64,000 bases of DNA from Stentor roeselii (lineage: Eukaryota > Ciliophora > Heterotrichea > Heterotrichida > Stentoridae), in the NCBI GenBank assembly GCA_006503475.1, contig RSEH01000064.1:114327-178326 (forward strand), written 5' to 3'. Under the pieces are notes generated by a model that was given only the letters and a program-made list of their open reading frames with translations, made no database searches and had not been told where the DNA came from. Positions 9,451 through 20,723 of the stretch are shown in pieces; the stretch's first letter is position 1, and every line of letters starts with the position of its first letter. The position numbers and the translations under genes were made by a program.

Positions 9451-9481
9451 TCCCTAGATTTAATTGAGCCATTCTTTTAAG

Positions 9482-10360
9482 TCATAAAAACTTCGACTGT
9501 CTAGGCCGAGACCATGAGATTCGATTAATCTTCCTCAAAGAAGGATCCGAAAAGTTCCTAGGAAAAACATCAGAAATATCTTTATAAAGTCCTTGAAGCG
9601 ACTGTTCTTTCCTCTTAATAACATTCAATTCCTTCACCAAATACTTTTTCTTCGACTCCAATTCAAAAAAAGATCGATTTTTGTTAACCCTATGAGAATT
9701 GTATCTTTTTTTCAGTCCTTTGCTAATCTTTGAAAGTAAATCAGAAAAACTTCTATCAGGTGAAATTTTTTCTATTCCTTTAGTTTCTTCCTTGAGTTGT
9801 TGGTAAAGTGTTTTCAATTCAGAGAATCTTTTGTTGTTCATTTCTTGTTTTTGTGAGTTTTTGAAAAGATCTTCTGAAAGAGTCTCGATTTTCTTCAGGT
9901 AAAATTTTTTTATATCTTGTTGAGTCGCTATTTCTTTTGAGAACATGTCTTCAAGGTCTTTTTCTTCTGGCTCTCGATGATTTGAGCTTTGGGTCTGTGA
10001 CAGTTTTTGAAGTTTCTTTTGTTTTGAATCGACTTCTTTTTCGAGTTTTTCGAGGTAGTCATTGTTGATCATCTCGAATCGTGACTTTACTTTTAGGTAT
10101 TCGGATTCGTAGGATCGGAGCTTTTTTTCTAAGTTTGAAAGAAATTTTAGGTTGACTAATTAGTGGATACGTTCGGTTTTTGAGTTTTCTATCTTTGCAT
10201 TGATTGTATCTTCGAATCGTTTTTTAAGTATCTTAATTTCGTTTTTAAGATTTTCATTCTGAGAAGTCAGGTTAGTTACAATCTCTGAAAATTTTTCTCT
10301 TGGTAGTTTTGTTGAGGAAATTCTATTATTAAAATAACTCCAATTAAAACCCAGTATATC
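9482..10360 (-). CDS. Coiled-coil protein with one 15-nt intron, start unresolved
   Basis: Two open segments on the minus strand (10360-10171 and 10155-9482) join across a 15-nt intron to give about 287 codons. They are rich in Lys, Glu, Leu and Ser and fit a long coiled coil (for example NENLKNEIKILKKRFEDTI and EKLEKEVDSKQKKLQKL). No domain is recognised. The upstream exon frame is open to TAG at 10361-10363 but has no ATG. The true start must lie across another short intron or in a frame I could not connect. One 16-nt candidate (10323-10338) does not give an ATG either. Convergent with the Rab gene (31 nt). A structural or cytoskeletal role is only a guess. Confidence 0.65.
10156..10170 (-). 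other. 15-nt intron in the coiled-coil gene
   Basis: Reads GTATCCACTAATTAG on the minus strand, with an in-frame TAA. Removing it joins two coiled-coil segments in the same frame. Confidence 0.85.
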
Positions 10361-10470
10361 CTATCTAATCCTTTAAATCATCCAATAATTAAAGTAACTA
10401 AAATATAATAAAATTCTTCTATCATAATAAATTATCAAAGAAATCTATAAACTTTACTCTATAAATTCAT

Positions 10471-11169
10471 TTATTCATCATTCGAAACTTTTCTAATCCA
10501 CCTAGAAGGAACCGAACTGATCAAAGTCTGTGTCCAGTCCATGCCACTTGCCTTTTTATGTAAAATTTCAACCACCGTATTAATATTCAAAACCTTCTTC
10601 AACCTAAAAGGATCTGCAAATCCAGCCAAAGCTTCTTTAACAGGTATCCTAGCAGCTGCAATTCCCAAATCCATTGCCTTCTTCAAACTTTGTCCAGAAA
10701 TCACAGTTTTATCAACAAGTCCTCCAACAACATAAACCGAGTTCTCAATATCAACCTCATCAAGTACATCTTCAGCATCAGGTGACAAAAAAACGATTTT
10801 TTTCCCTTGAACTGCAGGAATATCAATAATTTCCTGATGAAAAAGATCGACTTTCCAGCTTTGACTTCCTTTTTTCATAAGAATTTCTCTTAAATTATCT
10901 GAAACTTTTGCGCAGATCATCTTGAAAAATTGAGGATTTTGTTTTCTAAGAAAGCCTACTGAGAGTCGTATCTGGCAAATCATTGAATTTATTTCAGGGA
11001 CTTTCATTGTATCTGTGAATGACAGGTCGAGGATGAGAAGAGAGCCTTGAAGGTAGATTCTTTCACTTTCTTCTCTTTGTTTTGAGATGTTTTCACATTC
11101 TTGAGATAAAAATTCCTCGCGGTCGGATTTCGACATTGTTTTCAGGAAGTCTTTTCGGGAAAGGGTCAT
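10471..11169 (-). CDS. TRMT10: tRNA (purine-9 N1)-methyltransferase TRMT10/Trm10
   Basis: A 232-residue SPOUT-class methyltransferase. Family hallmarks are LLILDLSFTD near residue 45, KIVFLSPDAEDVLDEVD, SVYVVGGLVDKTV (cofactor-binding knot) and LGIAAARIPVKEAL, followed by LNINTVVEIL and DWTQTLISSVPSRW at the C-terminus. These match Trm10 proteins, which methylate N1 of G9 (or A9) in tRNA using S-adenosylmethionine. The N-terminal basic extension of yeast Trm10 is short here. The ATG lies only 6 nt after the stop of the upstream same-strand gene, so its promoter must sit within that gene's coding region unless the two are co-transcribed. Confidence 0.9.
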   Translation of the reverse strand: MTLSRKDFLKTMSKSDREEFLSQECENISKQREESERIYLQGSLLILDLSFTDTMKVPEINSMICQIRLSVGFLRKQNPQFFKMICAKVSDNLREILMKKGSQSWKVDLFHQEIIDIPAVQGKKIVFLSPDAEDVLDEVDIENSVYVVGGLVDKTVISGQSLKKAMDLGIAAARIPVKEALAGFADPFRLKKVLNINTVVEILHKKASGMDWTQTLISSVPSRWIRKVSNDE

Positions 11170-11175
11170 ATTTTA

Positions 11176-11388
11176 TTAACTATTCGGGTCTTCTTCTGAG
11201 TCACTTTTGCTTTTTTTCTTTTTAGATGGCTCTGGGTCGGGTGTTTGGCTTGGGAATAAGGAGGAGAGGTAGTCGTTTGAAAGGGATTTGGCCTCTTGAA
11301 GACCTTCTGGAAGAGATGTTGATAGAGGAATCTCGAAGACTTTCTCGGTTTTTTCTGGGCTTGAATAGGTTGCTGTTGCTCTAAACAT
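11176..11388 (-). CDS. 70-residue protein, possibly GON7-like (KEOPS subunit)
   Basis: A 70-residue ORF whose ATG follows ATTATAA, the start context typical here. The N-terminal half (TATYSSPEKTEKVFEIPL, then a helix ending DYLSSLF) resembles the small GON7 subunit of the EKC/KEOPS complex, which makes t6A in tRNA. The C-terminal half is an acidic/Lys-rich disordered tail. The similarity is short and not decisive. The neighbouring TRMT10 is also a tRNA-modification gene, which is suggestive only. The stop codon is 6 nt upstream of the TRMT10 start. Confidence 0.6.
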   Translation of the reverse strand: MFRATATYSSPEKTEKVFEIPLSTSLPEGLQEAKSLSNDYLSSLFPSQTPDPEPSKKKKSKSDSEEDPNS

Positions 11389-11740
11389 TTATAATTTAAG
11401 GGACTTTGAGGATGGCTCTAGTTTTCAAGGTTATTTAGATGGGTTATTGTTGAAGAAGATCTGAAATTTTAGTTGTTTTTGGATAAATTTTTAGATTTTT
11501 AGGTGAAGTGTTTTTGGGAGATTTTAGGTTTCTTTGGAGGATGTTTAGATTTATAAATATCAACTTTTATTTAAAATTTCTGATTGGATTAGAAATCAGA
11601 TTAAAAGATTTTTCTTTTTGGAAAAGTTTTAGTTTCTGTGGAAGGTTTAGTTGGATATAAGACTTTTCAATGCTAGGAATTTTGGGCATTAAGTAGATTT
11701 TTTTTTGGTTTTACATGAGATCTGATCAGCAGATATAAAA
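11389..11740. other. 352-bp intergenic region, T-rich
   Basis: Lies between two divergently oriented small genes. The plus strand is rich in T and G (runs such as ttttttttggtttt). No ORF, RNA gene or repeat recognised. It should contain the promoters of both flanking genes. Confidence 0.6.
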
Positions 11741-11989
11741 ATGAGGTTTTTGATTAATTTGATACGAATTTTAGGACCTGATGCTAAAACTATCGAACAA
11801 AAACTTTCGGAAAATAAGATTTTCAGGAAAATTGTTCTACAGACTAAAAATAAAGTAGAGGACATGGTTCAAGATCTTGTAGACTCTCAAAATAGTATAA
11901 AAACATCAAATGAGGATTCAAAGAATGATTTCCAGCCTGAAAAGAAAATAAAGTACCTTCCTTACGATAAAAATCATATTGATAAGTAA
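11741..11989 (+). CDS. Hypothetical 82-residue protein
   Basis: A short ORF with the local start context (GATATAAAAATG). The N-terminus (MRFLINLIRILG) is hydrophobic, followed by a basic and then acidic helical stretch (KTIEQKLSENKIF, KVEDMVQDLVDSQ) and a polar tail. The N-terminus could be a signal anchor or a mitochondrial targeting helix. No family recognised. The ORF is supported by its start motif and by amino-acid composition unlike the flanking AT-rich DNA. It could still be a chance ORF. Confidence 0.45.
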   Translation: MRFLINLIRILGPDAKTIEQKLSENKIFRKIVLQTKNKVEDMVQDLVDSQNSIKTSNEDSKNDFQPEKKIKYLPYDKNHIDK

Positions 11990-12563
11990 TTCTTTGGTAA
12001 TTAGTTGAAATTGTTAATAAAAGTAAAATTTATAATTACTTGAGCTGGCATTGATTAAGTTTGTTTATAATTTCTTATCTAATCATAAAATTAAATAAAT
12101 AACTATAAGCATTTACTTGGTTGTAAAATCCATAAACTAAGCACAATTATATCACTAAAAATTTACAAAAAGTTTGTAAGGACTATAATTACCAGTATGA
12201 GGTTTTAAAATTAGATGCCAAGGAAAAGTAAATTTGAGGCAGAAAATTATAGGATCTACAATTTCAGTTAGTAGATATTATATTCTTATTTTAATAAGAA
12301 AGTGTACTCGAGATCTATTGTTTATAATCAATGATTATATGATTACATTAGACATTACAGCTTAGTCTCCCCTGTAATAAGTAGAATCTAAATCCTATAA
12401 TCTTTGTCTATATTTCTCATTGATTTCTCATTAATGATATCTTATACTGTATAAACATTAAAAAAATCTTCTCATAAATAAAAATAGTCTAATTTAAACT
12501 CTAATTAATCAAACTCGAAATAATCAAACCAAAGTCATTGAACTCTAATCACTAATAATCTAA
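11990..12563. other. 574-bp AT-rich intergenic region
   Basis: Between the 82-residue ORF and the 3' end of the first leishmanolysin-like gene. No ORF with the local start motif, RNA gene or repeat seen. Convergent 3' flanks. Confidence 0.6.
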
Positions 12564-14954
12564 CTAAATCTCCTCACACTTGCCATTAACCAAATAATAT
12601 CCATATCTGCACAAAAAGCAAGTCCTGCGATTGCACCTCACACAATTTTCATCCGAACAAGTAGCACACTTATTTCCACTTCGATAATAAAAAGAATCAC
12701 ATTCAAGACACTTTTTTGAACTACTACAACGTAAACATCCTTCAGAACAAGAGAAGCATTCTCCATTTTTCACATAAAAATAAGAATCACAGACCAAGCA
12801 TTTTCTTGAACTGTTGCATGTTAGACAGTTATAAGGACATGAAATTAAGCAATAACCTGAATTACTGATAAAGTAATCATCTTCGCACTTTGTACATGTT
12901 GAAGGATTTGAACAGATTTCACAGTTTTTTGAACAAAATCGTTTGCAGACATTGTTTTTTAAGATATAAGCGCTTTCGCATTCCAGACAGACTGTTGTAC
13001 TTGAACAAAAAAGACAGTTTTTTGGACATCTTTCAAGGCAGTTTCCATTTTTTAAAGCGTATCTTGGCTTGCATGATAGGCAGTTTGAATGCGTTGAGCA
13101 GGTATCGCAGTTAGCTGGACATTCTATTTCACATTTAAAAGGTCCACCTAAAACATACCCTTTCGAGCAAGTAACACACTTTTTTCCATCAATACATTTA
13201 TCACAAAATTCAGGGCAAGGCAGACATGCATGAGAACTAATATAAAACCCCACAAAGCACCTCCTACAAACTTCAATCGACAAGCATTCTTGGCAAGAAC
13301 TCGAGCAAATCTTGAAACACTCCCCATCATTAAAATAATATCCAGATATACAAGTGTCACATTCATTCGTCAAGCACTCAACACAAACATTCTCCATTTT
13401 AAAAAACCCTTGCTTACACTGACAAACCATTCCATTAACCTCAGAATTTTCATCCAAGCAAGAAAGACAAAAAGACCCATCACAAGTCTTACATAAATCC
13501 CCACATTTAATTTGACAGGCATATCCAGAATACCCATGATCACATAAACAAACTCCATTTTCACACTTTCCTACTCCTCGACACCCTTCAAGACAAGGAA
13601 AGCCCTGACAAAGAATTTTAGAAGCAGGACAAGTGACACTTCCAAAAAAACCTTCTACCTCAAAAGTGCCTCCAGTGAAAGGACAAGACAATTCCTTTGA
13701 GCCTATTTTAACAATAGCAGCTGAATCATTACAATGAATAACTTCATAGCACCTTGAAGTTTCAGTTAAATTTTTGAATTCATTTAGAGAACCGACTAAA
13801 CAATGACTATTCTGCCCGATCACTTCATGACTACCTTCAACAGTCATTGTTTTCCAAGTGTCGCTATTTCGACAGTTGCCATTGTAAAAAGCGGTTTTGT
13901 AATGACAGTAGTCAGCGAAATAGTCAGTAAGACAAATTGACTTGGAAGTTGAAAACACGTCACAACCAGTTTTTCCGATTTCTTGACAGAATAAGTTAGT
14001 TGAGTAGTAAAAACTACTGCAGCTTTTGTTGAAGTAAGAACAGCCGATGTCTCTACCGAATAAAGGAATGTCTGCAGTTGAGTAGTCTACTTCGTATCAC
14101 CCGGTATCTTTCAGTAAGGCGAGACTTATCGTGCTGTATATTGATTCACTCGTCACGTGGCCGATCATGAAATCATCGTACATTATTCGCTTGTCCCAGT
14201 GAGAACCTGCTGTACCTGAACCGCCGTAGTCTTCTAGTTCAACTCCAGTTAAATTAAGACAGTTGAATGCTTCTCTTGCTTTTAGTACTATGTTTGGGGT
14301 TGTTAGAACTTCTTTATATTGCCCTCGAATACTTCGTGTTTCTACTGGGTGGGAATATGGGCTTCCGGTCTCATCTTTCCAGAAGGAGTAGAGATTGTTA
14401 CTGAAACCGAGAATATGGAAGATCTCATGAAGTAGGATTGAATACATTTCCCAAAAGTTATAGTTTCTGAAATAATAGTCATTTATCATCACTATCCCTA
14501 TTATTGGGTTATTCCTTCCACTACTGTCGATTTGGCAAGCACCTGCATAAGCCACGTATTCCGCGTTTCCTGAAATCTCTGATTTTATATATACTATCAA
14601 ATCAGTATCTTGAACCCCTAAAATCTGATGCTCGTAAGGATATTCAAATCCATTGCATTGAGAATTTATAGGAATTATATTATTATTGATTGAGTAGACT
14701 TTTATACTTCTGCGAAAGAAATTGTTGACTGAAGTAAATAGCACGTCCTTAAAGAATGTCGTATTTTCAGGAGTACTCAATTCGAAGTCCAAGTAAAATG
14801 GAGTTACTCGAATAGGGGCCAAATTTGATGAACGAGCTAATAAATTTCGCTTATTCGGTGGCCCTAAGTGCAAATCATCTCTAGTTCCTCCACATTCCCA
14901 AGATAATGAGAATGAGACAAAATATGCAAATATCACCAGATTCAAAAATACCAT
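12564..14954 (-). pseudogene. Leishmanolysin-like Cys-rich metalloprotease A, interrupted by one in-frame TGA
   Basis: First member of the array. After a signal peptide, a peptidase M8 domain carries the zinc motif HEIFH followed by ILGFSNN, the third ligand His in GSHWDKR, and the Met-turn region DDFM. A long Cys-rich tail with repeated CxxC units follows. The whole gene is one frame of 797 codons counting its terminal stop, except for TGA at 14097-14099, where the paralogues have TGG (Trp) in DTGWYEVDY. No indel accompanies it and the rest is well preserved, so the lesion is recent, a sequencing error, or read through. The tail is shorter than in members C and E. The ATG follows CTATAAA. 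Confidence 0.82.
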
Positions 14955-15656
14955 TTTATAGGGAAAATGTCTATAATCTTAAATTTAATTTTTGCAGAAA
15001 TTAAACATAGAGATTTGGGATTTATTTAAAAATTTAAGACTATTGTCTCATAATTTTTTTGTAGTCAAGTTTTTACTTATCTTTGAGAATATAAATATTT
15101 AAAAAGGAGAATGGATTCAATTGAAGTGATTTTTGAGTTGGTTTCAGATCTGGTAATTCGAATAGGTTTTTAATTTAGTATTGATAAAAATCAATCTGGT
15201 AGTTTTTTTACTTATCAATGAAATTAAAGAAGGAAGATTAATAAGAAAGTCTAATTAAACTTTCAGAAATTTTTATATTGCTTGTTCTTAAAATCTATTA
15301 TTGAGTTAAATATCTTATCATTTCTACGAAAAATATAATTGATTTAAATTTTAAGAGAGATTTTTTAGCTTACCTATAAAATTGCATACCAAGTTACTCG
15401 AATATTGCTTTATATTTTGAATGATCTAATGTTTATTAAGATGTGTATCCTGATATATCTCTCAATATATCCTTGTACCTGAAATATACAGGAATCGTAT
15501 GATCAAGTATTTTTATTATTTTTGTAATGCTTCGGTAGAAAATGGCACTCTGATATCCTTGATTGTCTCAATGGTATCATCTGGAAAATTCAACTAATTT
15601 TTAGTAATCTACATATCTCCTTTAGAAATCAAATTTATAAATTCTAATCCTATCTA
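14955..15656. other. 702-bp AT-rich spacer in the protease array
   Basis: 5' flank of member A and 3' flank of member B. No ORF or RNA seen. The last ~60 bp resemble the 3' flanks of the other members (AAATTCTAATC-type sequence before the stop). Confidence 0.55.
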
Positions 15657-18480
15657 TTATCTACGAGTTTTTTTGCATTTACCATTCTTTAAGGTGTATC
15701 CAGAAGTGCACTCTGAGCAAGCGGACTTGGTACATTTTGAACAGTTTGAATCCGAACAAGCAACACACTTCTTTGCAGCCAAATAATATTTAGTATCACA
15801 CTGTGTGCATTGACTCGAACTACTGCACTTCAAACACCCAGTAGAGCATTTAGAGCATCCTCCGCTCTTAACATAATATTTGTCGTTGCATTGAGTGCAC
15901 TTTCTATCATCATTGCAAATGCTACAATTTACAGGACATTGCACTCTGCAACTTCCATCAATTAAATTATATCCTGAGTTGCATTTATTGCATATAGTAG
16001 AACTTGAGCAAGACATACAATTTGAAGGGCAGACTATCTGGCATTTATCTAATATCAAAGTGTATCCACTGGCACATGATTTGCAAATCGACTGAGTAAG
16101 GCAATTTATACAGTTTTCAGAACATTTGACACATATTAAGCCAACTAGAGAGTATCCTGATTGGCATTCAATACAATATGAAGGATTTACGCAAGTTATG
16201 CAGTTATCAGAACATTTAACCTTACAAATTCCATTGTTTAGCACAAAACCAGTTCTACAAGTCAAACAAACCGAAACCGAAGAGCAAGTTTCACAAGTAT
16301 CTCCACATTGATTGCAATTTTTATTGGAGTCCAGAAAATAACCTGAAAAGCACTCTAAACACACCCCGCGTGAGTAATCACAATTTTTGCAGTTGGAAGA
16401 ACAAGGCAATCCACAACTATTGCTGGGGGTTAAAATATACCCAGTAGAGCATTTAACGCACTGTACACTGTTTAAACATTCATCACAATAGGAAATGCAA
16501 GGATAGCATTTACCTGATGAGAGGTAAAACTTGATTAAACATTTGGTGCATATGTCTTTCGATTGACAATCTTCACATGAATTTGGGCAGATTTTTACAC
16601 ATAAGTTATTTTTTAGAAGGTAATCAGGATCACATGATGAGCAACCAGAGATCGAGCATTTATTACAATTGCTAGAGCATCTTTCACACAGACCATTTGT
16701 TGAGATGTAAAAATAGTCTTTACAACTTGTACAAAGGCTCATGCTTGAACAAGTCGCACAGTTTGAAGGACAAGCCACACACTCAGACCCGGACTTAACA
16801 TATCCCAAAGAACAAAAGCAATTACCTTCCGACAAGTAACTTCCAGAAGTACAAGAAAGACATTTTGAATTTATATCACAATTCAAACACAATTCACTAC
16901 ATTTAACACAAAGATTCGCACTCTTCACATATCCTTGTTTGCATTTACAAGTTAACCCATTAGGCTGAGCATTAGAATCTAAACATTCAAGACAAGCTGT
17001 AGAATTGCAAGTCTTACAATTAGTCTCGCATTTAAACTGACAAGCATATCCATAATACCCCTCATCACAAAGGCAAACACCATCAACACACTTCCCAAGA
17101 CCTCGACAACTTTCTAAACAATGAAACCCAGTACAGAGTATTTTTGAAGCTGGACAAGTAATAGTTCCGTAAAAGCCATCTACCGAAAAAGTGCCTCCAG
17201 TGAAAGGACAAGTTAATTCTTTTTTTCCTATTTTTACAGTTGCTCCAGTTTCTGTGCATTTCGTTACTTCATAACATTTTGCTTCTTCTTGATACGCAAA
17301 GATATAATCAGTGAGTGAGGCGATAAAGCAATGACTGTTCGGTCCAATCACTTCAAAGCCACGAAAAGATGTATAAGTTTTCGAGGGGTCTGATGCTCGG
17401 CAGTTCCCATTATCATAAGGAGTTCGATAGTAACAACTATCAGCAAAGCTATCATTATAGCACACTGACTTTCGAAGTGAAAAAACATCGCAAGTTTTTG
17501 ATCCTTTACTACTACAAAACAATTCACTTTTATTATAAAGGTTGCTACAACTATTTTCAAAATATGAGCAGGATAAACCTTTAGCGAATAAAGGAACATC
17601 AGCCTTTGAATAATCAACTTCATACCATCCAGTGTCCTTTAACAAAGCAAGGCTGATTGTACTATATAGGATCAGATATAACTTGTCCGATCATGAAATC
17701 ATTGTACATAATCCTTTTTTCCCAATGAGAATTAGCTATATCTCTTCCTCCATAGTTTTCAAGTTCAACTCCAGTTAAAGTACTACAATTAAAAGCTTCT
17801 CTTGCCTTCGCCAAAACATTAGGAGTAGTTAAAACAGTTTTATTTAGGCCTCGAATCGTCCTGGTTTCTGTTGGATTAGAATACTTGTTTCCGTTTTCGT
17901 CAGTCCACAATGAATAAAGATTGTTACTGAATCCAAGAATGTGGAATATACTGTGAATCGTTAATGAAAAAAGTTGTTCAAATCCATAATTTTGTGTATA
18001 GTAGTCGTTTATCATAATTGTGCCAATTATTGGGTTACTTTTTGAAGAGTAATCATATTCGCAGGCACCTGAATATGCTGCATTTGATTCATTAGAGAAG
18101 TATTGTGATTTGATGTAGATTAATAAATCAGTATTTTCCACTCCATTTTGTAGGTGATCTGTAGGAAAATAAAATATATCGCAATATGAATAAGTTGGGA
18201 TAATTTTTTCATTCACTTGGTATACTTTTATCCTACTTTTCAGAAAGTTAATGGCATATGGCATTATAACATCCATGAAATATTTTGTCTTGTCAGTTGT
18301 ACCTAATGAGAAGCCAAGATAATAGGGTGTTATTCGAATCGGAGCCAAGGTCGATGAGCGAGTTAAGAGGTTTCTTCTATTCATAGGTCCAGATGCAATA
18401 TGATCTCTTGGACCTCCGCATTTCCAAGATGAAGCAGGTAAGAGCAGACATCCAAGCGTAATTGTAACTAAAAATAACAT
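15657..18480 (-). pseudogene. Leishmanolysin-like metalloprotease B: frameshift and lost catalytic Glu
   Basis: Two overlapping-phase segments, 18480-17662 (signal peptide and protease domain) and 17645-15657 (end of the protease domain and Cys-rich tail), form one gene broken at about 17661-17668. Compared with members C and E, two bases are missing in the codons for PIFSTIS, which creates an immediate TAG. The zinc motif reads HSIFH instead of HEIFH, so the catalytic Glu is Ser while both His are kept. The His of SHWEKR is also kept. The tail is still open over more than 600 codons with regular CxxC spacing. Loss of Glu may predate the frameshift, which suggests a pseudoprotease that later broke. 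Confidence 0.85.
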
Positions 18481-20723
18481 TTTTATAGGCGAAATGATAA
18501 GGTATATATATTTTTGATTTGGAAAAATTAGATTTGTCTGAATTTAGATGAAGTAATGAATTTTATCATGAATTTCTTGGTTTAAACAAAGCATAATTCA
18601 ATGTGTCTCTTTCTTTGAGATATTCAAGAATTATAAAAAAATATTTTGTGAGTTTTATAAAATAGTCTTCAAATTATTAAAACATCATTTTTAGTTTATT
18701 CTATATTTCTCTTATTTTATAGTATGGTATTAAAAACACAAAAGTAAGGTTTTTCTGAAGGTTTTCATAAAAATTTTGTTTATTTGAATAAATTCAGTCT
18801 TGAAAATTTTGACTTAAAAGATTATGAAGTAGGAATTGAAATAATTTTTGAAATGAACTATCACCTGCCCGAAAAACACCAAAAATAATATAATATCTTT
18901 ACATAGTTCATGTAAAGATCACCTTGATACTTTTTTTATTATATTCAAATGTTTAATCTACAATCATTCTTTAAATATTTTTAATACCAACAAAATCTTG
19001 AGTTCTAACCTATATTATTAAGGAAATTATTTAGTTTCTAGTTTGATAAGACTAAAAATAATAATTATCATTTCTGGAAAATTCTAGTAATTTTATATAT
19101 TCTTGCTTGAAAAGAAGTTCCTAAAATTCTAATCTTATTTATTATCTACGTGCTTTTTTGCATTTACCATTCTTTAAAGTGTATCCAGAAGAGCATTCTG
19201 AGCAGGTAAACTTCGTGCATTTCGAACAGTTTGAATCTGGACAAGGATTGCACTTCTTTACAGCCAAATAATATTTAGTATCGCATTTTGTGCATTGACT
19301 TGAACTACTGCATGTTAAGCATCCAGTAGAGCATTTCGAGCATTCTCCGCTCTTAACATAATATTTATCGCTGCATTGAGTGCACTTTCTATCATAATTG
19401 CATTTGATACAATTAATAGGACATACTACTCTACAACTTCCATCAATTAAATCATAGCCTAACTTGCATGTATTACAAACAGTAGAACTTGAGCAAGATA
19501 GACAATTTGAAGGGCAGACAATTACACATTTATCTTTGATCAAGGTGTATCCACTGGCACATGATTTACATACCGACTGGGTAAGGCAATTCAAACAGTT
19601 TTCAGAACATTTGATACATATTAAGCCAACAAGAGAGTATCCTGATTGGCATTCAGTACAATAGGAAGGATTTACGCAAGTTATGCAGTTATCAGGACAT
19701 TTAACCTTACAAATTCCATTACTTAGCACAAAGCCAATCCTACAAGTCAAGCAAACGGAAGCCGAAGTGCAAGTTTCACAAGTATCTCCACATTGATTGC
19801 AATTTTTAAAAGAGTCTAAAAAGTAGCCTGAAAAACACTCTAAACACACCCCGCTTGAATAGTCACAATTTTTGCAAAGTGAAGAACAAGCCAATCCACA
19901 ACTATAGCTGGGGGTTAAAATATAGCCAGCAAAACATTTAAGACACTGTACACTGTTTAAACATTCATCACAATTGGAAGTGCAGGGATAACAGTTTCCT
20001 GATGAAAGGTAAAACTTCATTAAACATTTGTTGCATATGTCTTTCGATTGACAATCTTCACATGAATTTGGGCAGATTTTTACACATATGTTATTTTTTA
20101 GAAGGTAATCCGGATCACATGATGAGCAACCAGAGATCGAGCATTTATTACAATTGCTAGAGCATCTTTCACACAGACCAGTTGTTGAAATGTAAAAATA
20201 GTCTTTACAACTTGTACAAAGGCTCAAGCTAGAACAAGTCAGACAGCCAGAAGGACAAGCCACACACTCAGACCCAGACTTTACATATCCTGAAGAACAA
20301 AAGCAATAACCTTCCGACAAGTAACTTCCAGGAGCACAAACAAGACATATTAAATTCATATCACACTTCAAACAAGAATCACTACATTTAACACAAACAT
20401 TCTCAATCTTCACATATCCTTGTTTGCATTCACAAATAACCCCATTAGGCTGAGCATTCGAATCTAAACATTCAACACAAGCTGTAGAATTGCAAGTCTT
20501 ACAATAATTCTCACATTTAAACTGACAAGCATATCCAGAATACCCTTTATCACAAAGGCAAACACCATCAACACACTTCCCAAGACCTCGACAACCTTCT
20601 AAACAAGGAAACCCAGTACAAAGTATTTTTGAAGCTGGACAAGTAATAGTTCCATAAAAGCCTTTTACCGAAAAAGTGCCTCCAGTGAAAGGACAATTTA
20701 ATTCTTTTGTTCCTATTTTTACA
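16606..20723. repeat. ~4.1-kb near-identical block, copy 1 (offset 7,975 bp)
   Basis: Runs from within the tail of B through B's protease domain and spacer to the tail of C. It matches 24581-28698 without a difference that I could see. Flanking sequence on both sides diverges at once (first differences at ataagttatt/atatgttatt and acagttgctc/acagtagctc). Confidence 0.8.
18481..19141. other. 661-bp spacer between members B and C
   Basis: AT-rich. Holds the 5' flank of B, including the conserved upstream block listed separately. Apparently identical over its whole length to 26456-27116. Confidence 0.75.

Noticed and set aside
12564-14954. Genome-wide reading of TGA as Trp
   Set aside because: Only one in-frame TGA is seen among thousands of conserved codons. 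Trp is otherwise always TGG, and the intact paralogues use TGG at that site.
17662-17682. A short intron to explain the break in protease B (and D)
   Set aside because: The only GT...TAG pair there is 21 nt long, which neither matches the 15-16-nt class nor restores the frame. Comparison with C and E shows a plain 2-base loss.
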